A program made the position numbers and the translations under genes. Source: Branchiostoma floridae (Eukaryota > Chordata > Leptocardii > Amphioxiformes > Branchiostomatidae). Taken from it: a stretch of 64,000 nucleotides of DNA. The DNA lies in NCBI RefSeq assembly GCF_000003815.2, contig NC_049986.1, positions 10,623,241-10,687,240 on the forward strand, written 5' to 3'. Position 1 is the first letter of the stretch. Each line of letters begins with the position of its first letter. Positions 46,744-58,500 of the stretch are shown here, piece by piece. The notes under the pieces were generated by a model. The model made no database searches. It worked only from the letters and a program-made list of their open reading frames with translations, and had not been told where the DNA came from.

Positions 46744-47758
46744 TTATTATTTTTCAACAAATGCAGCTAGTTTAAACCTGTTACAGAAAATCGGACACTC
46801 TTGCAGGTGGGCGTTTTAAATAGATGTGAGTCGTCTCGATCGTGAAATGGTCGGATGTAGATCCCATGGCTCTGGCACCAAGATACCTTCACTTAACTGC
46901 GACTATCTGGCGGGGCTTACACCACGTTGACCCGCCTTCCTTTTGTCCCCTCCACGATGTCTTTCAGAGTAAAGGGTTTGACTTTCCCGACGGTGCGTTA
47001 TCGTCTGGCGTGGCAGTTCCATCAAAAGGGATATTTCGTTGGCCAACTTTCAATCTTAGGTCGTGAGCGGGAGCTTGGGGATCCCAAAAGGTCAGAGCAT
47101 GCAGAGACTAATGGGGGACGTTGGCTGCGTCTCCGATATAAGCCTCATTGTGACAAAAGTCGTTAATGGCCCCATCCCTTTTACCCCTTCGGTACAAGCC
47201 TCTGTGTCGATCGGTTGACAGTGATAAAGCGTGCAGTCCAACACTCAAACCAATAGGGAGAAGGTCTGAGCTTCTCCTCCACATTAGCCTTTGTGCACTA
47301 CATCCATCCCATTCCCGGAACAACCGCTGATGATAGACAAGAACAAATGCCGAGATTAAGGGGGCATAACTCAAAGGACCGGACACATTCGTCTATGATG
47401 TAGTTTAATGACAATGCGTTTTGTCTTTCGTGGCCCAAACAAAGCACCCTTTCGTCTGGCTGGAAACTAGTGTAACTTAATGATGAAGATGGATCTAGTT
47501 TTACCAAGTGTTGATGCATAGTTGGATTTGGAAGGCTTTGGTATCTACTTACTCTTAAGCGGTTGCTTAAGTAGGGTATGCGGCGTTTGGAAGTGTGATA
47601 TATTCAAAGATTAAAGGGCAAAACGTAAGGATTTTTCTTTACAATGTGGCTTACATTGCGATACATAAAAGCACATAATCATGCAATCATTTATTTACAA
47701 GGGGCAAGGTCGTTTCTTGATCTGTGATAGCAATTATATTCTCCATATAGCAACTATA

Positions 47759-47825
<67 letters not shown>

Positions 47826-48859
47826 TCTCAGACTTCTAAAATTATGTGGGGAATTCTAGGAAATTAAATAAAACCATTGGGACTCAATTACAAGGATGGT
47901 TTTGTCGCTCTACTAATTTGACTTAATTGTCAAATATACATGGACAGGAATGTTTAAAAATGACTTAAAATAAATGGTATAGTGCTGTATTATAGTATAT
48001 TGAATTAAAGATTCATAAATTGTATGTCTTCACATCCTCTTCTTTGACTTTGGAATTAATTTTGACATTTTACATTTTTATCATTCATTCGGTCGCTGTT
48101 TTCAACGACTTTGGCATGAGCAAGGACTTTTCAAAGGGAAGAAAATTTATGCGTTTGTGGATGTCATGCATATAATAAAATCAGTATGGCCTATGTAAAT
48201 CCTTGAAAATACACACTATATCAGCTTCAGAATTAAACTTACCATATCCAAGCTTTGGTAGAGGGATTCCTTGGCGTATGAGGGTTTGTGGCTCTCGAAT
48301 TGGCTGGCTACTTACAATTTGCTTCAACCGTAGGCCAGTTAAATGGAGTGTGACTGTTTACTTATTCTAATAGTGCGACGAAATGTGTCGCAAGCCCTGC
48401 CTTTGTGGCCGATTAATCTGGAAGGGAGAAAAAAGTGCAATCTTGTTGACGGTATTGAATAGACTGTGACTGCTTTTATTGTACAGGGGCGAATTATCTA
48501 AGACTTGGTAAGATCTGTGCGTGCTGGCCAATTAATTTGAAGCAAGAAAATGGTAAATTGGGTGCCATTGTATATCGGGCGACAGAGCTTAAGTTACCAA
48601 ATTAAATACGGAAATTGAAAATCAGACACAAATGAAATTTACGGTGGGTATTTATTGTTGCATCCTACCACCAATACATGTCACACATTACATTATGTTA
48701 CACTCCTTTGTTAAACAGTTGAATGTTTTGCTGCCTATATACACCGTTTGAACAACCGTGAATAGTTTCACCAGGTTGGTCTACCGTTACTGAATAACAA
48801 GGGTCTCTGTGCGGGACCAACTAGAAGACTTTTATTCAACAGTAGCTTCGGCTATACAG
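46744..48859. other. Non-coding; includes a GC-richer part and a TA microsatellite
   Basis: 46840-47520 is less AT-rich and open on both strands in short frames (73-92 codons), but no protein family is recognisable. The TA microsatellite is at 47761-47822. Confidence 0.4.
47761..47822. repeat. TA dinucleotide microsatellite, about 62 bp
   Basis: Uninterrupted TA repeats. Frames and nearby assembly may be unreliable. Confidence 0.97.
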
Positions 48860-49186
48860 TTCATTACCAAGCAGAGAGTACAGTGGTTTCGTCACCTTGC
48901 AAGAATGCCAACCACACAGCCAGCACTAATATCATACATCGTCAGACACTCCGGTGTCTGGGCCAGAGGGAGACCAAGTGGCAGATAGATAGGAGTAACA
49001 TAGACCCTCCGTGCACACAGACTGACTCTCCAGGAGGCTACACACCTGGCTGCAGAGAGACGTCTACACCGGCACGCTCGGAAGGATAAAGTACAAACTA
49101 CAAATACATTTTTTCGGTTGACCTCATCGCAGTTCTGACTGGTTCTGCGGTGCCGCCGCTGACACATGCGGTCCCGAACGTCAAAT
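48860..49186 (+). mobile_element. Decayed LINE 3' fragment with R2-type tail
   Basis: Frame 48863 onward reads TKQRVQWFRHLARMP, then ARGRPSGR, two in-frame stops, and LTLQEATHLAAERRLHRHAR. This is the usual order downstream of the RT domain of non-LTR elements (QWFGHxxRMP, RPRGRPxxRW, AxDRxxWR). A neighbouring frame restores KWQIDRSNID, so there are frameshifts too. About 45 bp after the coding remnant lies a copy of repeat R2 (49135-49182). This suggests R2 is the 3' UTR end of this LINE family. Confidence 0.65.
49135..49182 (+). repeat. Dispersed repeat family R2, copy 4
   Basis: CTGACTGGTTCTGCGGTGCC, then GCCGCTGACACATGCGGTCC and CGAACGTCAAA. It follows the LINE remnant directly. Confidence 0.55.
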
Positions 49187-52100
49187 ATTCACATTTTTTC
49201 TAGTGTTAATCAGGTACAAGATGTAATAGTAGACGTCACCCTTGTATAAGCCGCCATTATGATAATTAGATGAATTTTGTGTCTTATTTCTTAACCAATA
49301 GGGCTATTTCAACAAACGATTTTCTTACAGCCTTAGTTAAATTCAGGAAACAATGTTAGAATAAAAGTTAGAATGTGGTTTTCTTAATCGACCCTCTTGT
49401 TTAAAAAAACGGTGCTTGGAAAACCAATTCCAAATGATGAATGGCGCATCATATATAAGTTTGTAAAAACATTGGAGAAAGAAAAATTATTATTTGACTG
49501 AAGGTCATGCTGATATCTATATGGCAGTGCAGGTCAAAGGTCAACAACATGTTATGAAAAAAATTCATGCATGAGGTGTCCTGGCTGACATTGGGTCCCG
49601 TGGAAATATCTGAGACCGCCGGGAGTCATTTGTCAAGTGCAGGGGTCTTTCACCTGTATATCACTTAAACAATATTGGAAAATGTACATGTACTTCTGTA
49701 TAATAACGTCCTAAAAGGGACCGAGTGTTTTGTTATCGTCGGTATTTTGGATCTTATTCTGGGTCGGAAATTGGAAAATTAGTTAAATTTACAAAGAAAA
49801 CATTCAGACAAAGAGGAGAATATATATATATATATATGATTTCCTATCGCGATCCTAACAGATTTAGTCAAATGTCAATAACACATAAAACATATATTTC
49901 AAGTCAAATAAGCAAAATGTACTGTGACTGTCTATGTATGCTATTTTATATCTTGAAAATTTCACTACGGTGTTGATTTTCAAATTTAGATATGATTTTC
50001 CAAAGGGTAGGACATTAACGTTTTTGTTTAGATTTTCGCCTGTATGTCTTTGATATGATACCTCTAACGTTTTAAGGCTAGGTCGTCGATATTTCGACAT
50101 CATGTCAGAATTTTGGTTCTATTTTCAAAAATAATAATCTATAGTTAAGTTTTGCTTGCTCTCAAAATTTGAATGTAGCTTTGAATGAATCAATAAACAG
50201 CAGTGTCTATCAGCCTACATTGAACCAGGACGATGGTAGATATCGACTTCTTATCACCTTTGACCCACTCCTGACGTCACACATCAGTGCGATCAACGCA
50301 AGTAAAACGTGAAGTAAGTCAATGACCTGGTACATGTTAAAGGTCCATTTGATGGGCCCAAAAATAAGATATCTCTGTGTCCCTGTTTACTATATGTGTG
50401 TTTCTCTGCGTGCCTGTGCATCTATGCAATATTGATAAAAGGTGTGCGGCTTGAGAAATATCATTTATAATACACATACCATCAACTGTTTAACACTGAG
50501 GACTACACGGACTGAATAAAATGCAATATGCTTACAGCAAATTGCAATTGTAATTCATCCGCATTCTGCAACGGAATGAATGTTTGATGGTTAAAAGGAC
50601 ATTTTACGTATTCACATTGATAGTCTTGCAAACGATATACCAGCTTTTTGAATCCCCCCATACTTGGTATATACCTGTTATAAACAAGGCAAATAGGTAA
50701 AAAATGTGTCAGCAAGATACATGCAAACTTGGAGTTGTTGCAATTGGCTATCGATCATTTGTGTACTTACTCCCAATGAAGAAGAGACTTACCTTCATTT
50801 GATCACTTCTCTCATGGGTCATGGAGACATATAAACTTTGTTTTAATTCTGCCATAAATATTTCTTTATATGTGTGAATTTTAACTGACAGTCTGTATAT
50901 TATATTCAGATCTGTAGGCTGATCATGCGTATGGTATGGCACCCTGTGCCTTCTGCTCATATGCAATAAACTACCAGTTCACGATGTTATGCAGATCCCT
51001 GGTGATTTCTATACATACATCACAGCAATTAAACTTTCAGCATCAGTTGAAGTTTTCTATTGGTTTCCAATGCTTGACTGTGTCCTTTAATAGTCGATTT
51101 TATTACTGTTGGAATTTTTTTCATGAATTCATTATTTTAAAACAATCGCGTAATTTCAAAACCAAATTACTCTTCAAAATAATTTTTGAATCACCGCATT
51201 ACTATGAACCATGGGATTGTTCCACAGCGGATTAACGTTGAGCTAAATTCGAATAGCATTAAATAATATTAGATATATTATTTTCCCAAAATTCCGATAT
51301 GATGGATCACTTCAATCAACAAAAAAGTTATTCAATTTGGAAACCAACTGAAAGTTCGTTTTGGGGTTAAACAATACATGGATGATTAAGTTATCTTAGG
51401 AATGAAATATATAATGTATTGCATCACATTGCACTTTGAAATCAGTATTTTGTTTCAGACAATAGTAATATCTACAGCTTCGGTCGATTACATTGATTTT
51501 GATAAATGTATCTTGGGTCAATGGCCAGCAACATCTTTTTTTTCAACATTGGCAACAGAACAGTTTTGGAATGTTCAGAAAATATATTGAATTCATTGCT
51601 TACACTCTAATGTAATTTCTTTGACAAAACGAAACAATGATTAATATACGCAACTTCATTTATAAATGCAAATATAAATATCGATATAGATGTAAACGTA
51701 GAAAGAAGAACTCCACTTCGACGCTGTAACATTCTTTAATTTCAAGCATGTACAACTTTTCACAGTTCAACAGATATTCGACAAATGTTACACCCAGGAG
51801 ACAATCGGTACTCAAGCAATCTGCCTACGAAGTCGTTTCTCTTCCCGGAATTGATAGACCTCAGATCTTCCCTAGATTGCACCTCAATACCGATCGTTAC
51901 AAGTACAAAGGAAGTGCAAGGTCTCACGGACAGAAAGTCGATACGCTGCAGATAGTAGATATAAAAATAATTTACCTTACGACAGCACTTTGCGTTGGGC
52001 TGTCGATATTTCTTGATTAACTGTACCTCAGCTAGGTAGATATATTACCAAGACATCGTAACAATAATATGCATTAGATACAGCAGTATAACACCGTATA

Positions 52101-53694
52101 AATGTGGCCACGTATTCTTCAAATGTTGGCGAGACAACTTGGGCGCTCATCTATTACACAGTCCTTGTTCTTTATACATTTCCATTTAAACTCATGATGA
52201 GTAAGTGTCGATACTACATTGACCATTGGCATTCTATATTCATACTAATTCAATATGAATTCTAGAGTTTTGCTCAAATTCAACTTATCTGTTTTGTAAA
52301 CATAATGGGAATGTATAGAACAAAACACGAGTATTATTTACTTATTTACAAAATATAAAACTAGGCAAAAACATATAAAGTGTATTGTAACCTATTCCAA
52401 ACTGGACATGAATGACAGTAATTGTATTGAAATTCACACTTTAAAATATTGCATTTCGGAGATACCAGATTGACGTTATTGAACTCCCTCTTCAAGGCTT
52501 GAGAGCGACCCCTGGAAATGACCTTTTGAAAACTGGTTAAGTGGTCAACCGGGATCACCGGTCAATCCTATCGAGAGAAACAGAATGGAGCGCTGATGAC
52601 CATTACTTCGGGATCGATTCGAAAAAATGCAACTTTCATACTGATGAGTGGGATCTATCGCATGCAGCCGTCACTTAGAATGTTGGCTGATGTTTGAATG
52701 CTTACAATTAGCAATTACAAGTAGATATTCTTGGTAAGAGCCTTCTTTGTAATTCCATAGTGTTTCAATTAATCAATCAATCGTTTCGTGTGATCACAGC
52801 AACTGGAAGAAGGGAACAGACTATGGAGTTGGACTAATAGTACAATATGCCACTTTAGATTTGATTTCTTCATATTGATTTTGTTACCCTGTTAGCTGTA
52901 TGCCCCACCGAATTCTTAAATAATGCTCCTGGATTACAAACCAACAAACTTTTTATACACGAACTAACCGTCAGCGATAAGCTCCTTCTTCATTCCGAAT
53001 ACACACGCGCAGTACGAATAATACGAGAATGGCACCCCCCCACTTTCATAAACAAAGCACTTATAAACATCATGTAAATATAGACAATGGTCGATACAAG
53101 AACCGTTTACAAATTTTTGGTCTTTACCTTTGACTTACTAACCAAAATCTAGGTGGCCGCGCAAGCGCACTCGGAATCATGAACGAGCATCTTGCAATTT
53201 ATTATATACGGTTTGTGTTTCAGGAGCAAATTCCTTTTCGTTGATGACTATGTGTATTAACATTTGTGTCAAAACATTGCCCCAGCCAGATATCGGTTCC
53301 TTGTACCGTGTTCTTCTGTTCGTCCATTTCACATTGCATTGACAGCTATTTTTTCGTTGAAAAGGTCATTCTCATTTTTTTTGCAACACCTTACATATTG
53401 GGAAGTCATCGAGACACCATATTCCCAAGATACAACCATTGCCTTAGAAATCGTTGACAGTTGAGAGGTCTTGTCATTTGCACAGTGTTTACAAGAGAGG
53501 TTTTAGGCATGATGTCGTCGTGATGCAGACACGGAGCAATGGCCGCCACAGTTGACACCCAGTTTTACAACTCTTGACAATACAGCAACTGTATTAGTTC
53601 CTTGTATCCTTAAAGACAAGCAAACAATTCGAGATATATTATGATACATGTGATTCGACCTTCTGCCTTTATAAGCAAGTGACCCATTGTAAGC
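49187..53694. other. Non-coding intergenic DNA before the LRR-Ig gene 3' end
   Basis: No gene recognised. A short AT microsatellite lies at about 49821-49837 and a single CRE (TGACGTCA) near 50273. Open frames up to 99 codons show no domain. Confidence 0.4.
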
Positions 53695-53700
53695 TTTATT
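53695..53700 (-). promoter_or_regulatory. Putative polyadenylation signal AATAAA
   Basis: TTTATT on the + strand reads AATAAA on the - strand, about 110 bases downstream of the stop codon of the LRR-Ig gene. It is the first canonical hexamer after the stop and would give a short 3' UTR. Transcript data are needed to confirm use. Confidence 0.45.
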
Positions 53701-53807
53701 GACTACACAGTTTGCCAATAAATCTTCCCTTGCTCTTACAAGATTGCTTCTATTTTGACAAGTACATACATGTTATTTACAAGTGATATGTTACACTGTC
53801 AGGAGAG

Positions 53808-55661
53808 TCAGACTTGCGTCTCGACCTTTGATGCTTTGGACTTTTTCAGCGTCCCGTTAGCCTGTTTTTCAATGTCTACTTTGATGTCTATACTGTATAT
53901 ATCAGGCGGCGGCATCTCTACCGATTCTGGTTCTTTTTCCATCTGGTGTCTACAACAACAATACTTCCCACAGCAACATGAGCTATCGTCTTCGTGCTTC
54001 TTTTTTGTTCTTTCCCTTGATTTACACTTCTTTTGTAGGAACCGTTTCCTCTCGTTACATCGCCTACAGAGAAAGCAGATTCCCCAGACTGATAGCCCCA
54101 ACACAACGATGCCCGCGATTGAACTCACGATAACACTCAAATGGTCGAACTTTTTGGACCCTAATGGGTCGTAGTCATCACCATCTTCATCAACGGCAAC
54201 CGTATCGCTAGGGGGCATAGTAGGAGGTTTGTATGTCAGATTCCATCTGTTGGTGGTGTTTAGATTGACATTAGGCCAGTTTTGCTCATCAAGCCCTAGT
54301 GTGCACACTGATGGGTCGAAGTCATCTTCCATAGGTTCCTCCAATACGGGGATATCAGTGATGTACGCCCTTGTTGTGACATTCAGTGTGGTTATAACAG
54401 ACTGGCTGCCGCCGGGGTTTCGTGCAATACATCGGTACACGCCTGCGTCGTGCAGGGTGACTCTTGTAATGTTCAAACTGCCGTCGTTGAAGACCTTCAC
54501 ACGAACCTCGTAGTTGCCGTGTCGTATTGTTGTACCGTTAGGGGTTATCCAGCTTATGGCGGTTTCACGACCTGAAACACACGGCAACGATGCGTCCTCG
54601 CCCTCTGTAACATTCAGCTGGATCGAATAGTTGCTTATCTTCCGTCGAGGGCAGCGGAATATATCTATCGGAAGACGAAATACGGATGTTCCTAATAGTC
54701 TCTTCGGGTATCGACATTCTCCGCAAGCATCACAAGTTCTATCACGTACCTTTGTTCGCAGCCATTCCACCAGCCACGTTATGTCACAGCTGCAGTTCCA
54801 AGGGTTATATTTCAGGTTCACCTTCCCTAACGATGTCGTCGCAGCGAAGAGGTTGTATGGTAATGTGCTAAGGTTGTTGTACGAAAGGTCTAATTCACTT
54901 AGAGCCTGCAAATCTTCAAAGGCTAGCGGTTCAACCTCGTTCACTTGGGACGAAATAATCATCAGTCGTCTGAGTCTGAACATACTCTGGAACGATGTTC
55001 GCCCGAGGACCCTGATGACATTCCCTGATAGATTCAACTCTTCCAGACTGGTTAGATGCTGCAGATAAGGCACTGTCTGTAAGTTAGCGACTCCCATGTT
55101 CAGATAAACTAGGCTGTTCAAACCCGCAAAGGCGCTATTTGAGATCCCCCTAAGCTGCCTCAGTTCCCCCAAATCCAAGAGTTTGAGATTCGGCAGATAG
55201 GAGAAGCTGTAGGCGTCCAGACAAACTATCGGATTGCCTCCTAACCATAATTCTTTCAAGTTGATTAGTGACTTCAGCGCTCCGCTAGGAACCACTAGCA
55301 AGTTGTTGTAAAACAGCTCGATGATTTGCAAATTGTCCAGACCAACAAAGGCATTATTGTCGATCTCAGATATGGTGTTTGCGCTGAGCTGGAGCGTATG
55401 TAACTGTGGCAAGTTTGCAAATTGGTTCTTGATGAGTTTGCTAATGTTGTTGGCGTGGAGGTTGAGATAAACAACTCTCTCGGGGATTCTGTTGGGGACC
55501 TTTGTGAGATTGCTATCGCCGCAGTAGACGTTAGAGAACGATCCGCTACAGACACAGATCCTCGGACAGTTGTTGGTATACACGGGGGAAAAGGTAATTA
55601 GCAGGAGAAATGACAGGAAGCGGAGGTTAAGAGGTTTCTCGGTAGACGGGCGTGGAGCCAT
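53808..55661 (-). CDS. LRR-Ig single-pass receptor, LRRC4/netrin-G-ligand-like, complete, single coding exon
   Basis: 617 residues in one uninterrupted frame. Domains in order: basic then hydrophobic signal peptide (1 to about 30); LRRNT with CPRICVC (32-38) and a fourth Cys at 47; about nine leucine-rich repeats (about 63-285), including LDLGELRQL (162-170), which resembles the signature of vertebrate LRRC4/NGL proteins; LRRCT starting at NPWNCSCDI (286-294) with Cys 310, 313, 316 and 337; one Ig domain (about 343-428; Cys361, Trp371, DAGVYRC at 405-411); a stalk with sequons; a membrane helix (about 508-531); and an 86-residue tail with a Cys cluster (562-570), PPPDIYSID (585-592) and C-terminal ETQV. 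In vertebrates NGLs bind netrin-Gs or LAR phosphatases and recruit PSD-95 through a terminal PDZ ligand. A similar adhesion role is inferred here. The first Met precedes a good signal peptide, which supports this start. AMIGO, LINGO or LRRN relatives are less likely given the layout. Amphioxus is known for expanded LRR-Ig families. About 140 bases upstream is an AATAAATAAGG stretch (55803-55813, minus) that could be TATA-like, but this is weak. Confidence 0.92.
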   Translation of the reverse strand: MAPRPSTEKPLNLRFLSFLLLITFSPVYTNNCPRICVCSGSFSNVYCGDSNLTKVPNRIPERVVYLNLHANNISKLIKNQFANLPQLHTLQLSANTISEIDNNAFVGLDNLQIIELFYNNLLVVPSGALKSLINLKELWLGGNPIVCLDAYSFSYLPNLKLLDLGELRQLRGISNSAFAGLNSLVYLNMGVANLQTVPYLQHLTSLEELNLSGNVIRVLGRTSFQSMFRLRRLMIISSQVNEVEPLAFEDLQALSELDLSYNNLSTLPYNLFAATTSLGKVNLKYNPWNCSCDITWLVEWLRTKVRDRTCDACGECRYPKRLLGTSVFRLPIDIFRCPRRKISNYSIQLNVTEGEDASLPCVSGRETAISWITPNGTTIRHGNYEVRVKVFNDGSLNITRVTLHDAGVYRCIARNPGGSQSVITTLNVTTRAYITDIPVLEEPMEDDFDPSVCTLGLDEQNWPNVNLNTTNRWNLTYKPPTMPPSDTVAVDEDGDDYDPLGSKKFDHLSVIVSSIAGIVVLGLSVWGICFLCRRCNERKRFLQKKCKSRERTKKKHEDDSSCCCGKYCCCRHQMEKEPESVEMPPPDIYSIDIKVDIEKQANGTLKKSKASKVETQV

Positions 55662-58039
55662 AATCAGATTCTGTCGTTACCCAACAGCAAGCTAGGACAG
55701 TATCGAGATAGCAAAGCACGGTGGCACTTTTCACGGCGCCGAATGAACACAGCATCAGGTCACGAGTTCTCTTCTCCGTGAAACGACTTCCAATCAACCT
55801 TCCTTATTTATTGCTATCAGGCCCGAGGTTCTTAGAATCTACGCAAACAAATACATACATTGAATACCTTCTTCAGAAGTCATGGTCAATCAGACGATGG
55901 CCATCTTCATTCACTGGTTATATGGAATCACGACGGCTAAATTGATGGTGCTGCAGAGAGGTGAATACCTTCTTGTCAAGCTTCATCGTGCAATGATGTC
56001 ACCGGTCCTTTGTCTTCATTATAGCTCCAATTACGTTCAGAGAAAGATGCCCTTGCTTCCAATTGAATCAGGCTGCAGTGACGACTCTGTCCGATTGCCG
56101 CCGGATCCATGAGGAATTGCTTCCCGCGGTGATGCTCCATGGGGCACGTACTGCCGTCATCAGGGGGCGGACGGCACTGTCACACCCACCGCATCGACTG
56201 ACAAGTGAGAGCCGCTTACCCGTGGCACATCGGTACGTCCCTATTGACCTGCAGGGGAAGGAGATTCACATAGCAAATCCTCCATTGTATCGACTTGTAC
56301 AAATTGGCATCCCACTACTGCGGATATGCTAAACTTAGCGTGTCGCACGTAATTACGGCAAGGGGCAGAAGATCGACGGCAACGGCTTTACTACATATTC
56401 AAGTGGCAACTAATTCTCACTATTGTGTGAAATCGATACAAAGCGCTATATGAGCACTATTTCCCTTTCACTTTCTTCACTTTTCTTTTTATTGTTGTAT
56501 GCAGTACAGGGCAGTGACCGAAAGACATTACGTCATTTTCTAAAGATACTTTTAATGTTATGCTAGGTTGCATTTTTTTTTCAATTTTGAATGAATGACT
56601 CTTGCAAAATTTGACATATTATCAAGTAACATTCGCCGTAGAGTAAAACCCTCAGGTTTGGTGACAAATGAAAAGCAAAAAATAAGTACGAAAAAATCTG
56701 AAAATAGAAATACTAAATGCAGTGCAAGATTCCTGAAATCATAGTCTATAAACAAGAAAGACAATCTAATATCAAATCATTGATCATTAGAACTTGTATA
56801 TCTGATTTTGATGTATGCTCAAGAAACGACTTTCAGAATAAGCTAGGCATATCAACTTTCTTTCTTAATGTACTTTCAATAAATTTGCAATCATGCCTCG
56901 TCATGGTCTGTGATAAAACAATGCACAGCGTGGTATTTCCCATCATTGTAATTCCATTATTCATGATGGGTTTCCAGTCAAAATCATTTATTTGTATGGT
57001 TGGCCAGTACCATGTGCAAGGGTATTTCCTAACGCAATTTTCGCTGATATTTTAAGAGAGAAGACTCATAAAACTACTCAGAATCGTCAAGCATCACCGA
57101 AATTGGACCGGTAAAATAATGCAGTCATAATTCCAGTCTTGTTTGTTTACGTTCGACCATTTTACAGCAAGCTAAAGGAGGTCAATTCTTTCACCGATGA
57201 TCAATACCTTGGTAATGAGGGGGACCAACCAGGGTTAAGCGTGATCCTTAGATTGAAATTGTGTAATTACAGTTCCACACTTAACAAGTAACTAAAACAT
57301 GCTGCTTTCAAAATTTACTGACCCTCCAACCTATGATATTTGAAAATAAGTAAATATATTCAGCTTCACTCTTTGATGTCAATTTGAAACATAATTCTTA
57401 TGTTTAGTTTCAAATTATATTGAGAGTTTGCTTTATCTCCCACGTTAAAACGTGAATTTTACTGAAAGTGCGAAAATCTGAAGAAATTTTAAAGATTTCA
57501 AAGAGCGCTCTATGAATTTCATTGATAAAGAAAGGCATTTATCTACGCACATTAGATACTGCTGTTTCTTTTGTAAAGGCCTGATGTTTTTATTTTTCTT
57601 TAAAGGTATGTGAAGCAGAGATACAAGTTAAGACGCGGCGACGCCGCCAATGCCAATGAGATCCAGCTTTAACAATTCCCTTGATACTAGGTCACTAGTG
57701 ATATATTGTGGATTACAACGCTGCATTTATGGAGTGACTTTTTCAGCTTTTATTTTCCAAGTCGTCTAAACAGCTCTGTACTTCCGGATGAGCAGAAAGA
57801 GCTCTCGAGGTGCTGTATCTATCGATTGCTCGCCCCCAGATGGCTCAGAAGTTAAGTGCTCCGTCCTCCAAGCTATGGGTAATACATGTCTAAATCCCCA
57901 TGTCCTCCATAGGTCGAGTACAGTCAATTCAGACCGTAATTATCTAGGAGATCCTGGAGGAAGAGGCCGCGGGCTTGAGGATTTTCGCCACCGGGGAATT
58001 GTCCTGGGATCATCTGCGCGATAACAGAGCTACCAACTC
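55662..58039. other. 5' flank of the LRR-Ig gene
   Basis: Presumed 5' UTR and promoter of the - strand gene. 56050-56250 is GC-richer with several CpGs. No certain TATA box or upstream exon. A weak tRNA-like head (ATGGCTCAG-AGTTAAGTGCTC, near 57841) may be a SINE remnant. Confidence 0.35.
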
Positions 58040-58500
58040 GCCAAAAAAAGTGTGTACAGAAGGGGTGGGTACCGGTACTGGTACAAAACCTGTTTTTTTT
58101 TCATTTTGGGCTGGTCCGAAAAAATCGGTAGACCGGATGTTGGACCTATTGCAAAGTTAACAAATTATATGATCAGCATTCACATTATTTGGGTCTTACC
58201 TGTGGAGGAAAATAACAAGAGCAAAGTAGAAAATATATATAGTAATTTCTACCAAGTTTTACAGTCAATCGTACATATACAGTTAGCCTTGTAGGATTTT
58301 AAAACAACAATGTGATTTGAATACTACATCAATCAGAGTACTTTGTTGCGAAATAGACCATTGTTTTGAGTATAATATGCACAAGTTTTCACATACTGAA
58401 GTAAGTCCAGGTTCACATCCGGACCTGGACCTGATCCTCTGGACCCCAACCGGGCCTGGACCTGAATTTCTGCACCGGAACCGACCCCTAGTCTACATAC
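58040..58500. repeat. Possible interspersed repeat with GGTACC/GGACCTGG-rich ends
   Basis: The left end has GGGTACCGGTACTGGTAC and GGTCCGAAAAAATCGGTAGACC. The right end has CCGGACCTGGACCTG, GGGCCTGGACCTG and CACCGGAACCGACCCC. The ends are rich in GGTACC/GGACC motifs in loosely inverted arrangement around an AT-rich middle. Class unknown. Confidence 0.35.

Noticed and set aside
46436-46819. 127-codon open frame on the + strand
   Set aside because: More than half of it lies in the MITE-like element at 46527-46743.
53755-55068. Plus-strand frames of 61-145 codons opposite the LRR-Ig gene
   Set aside because: They are antisense shadows of a well-supported coding frame.
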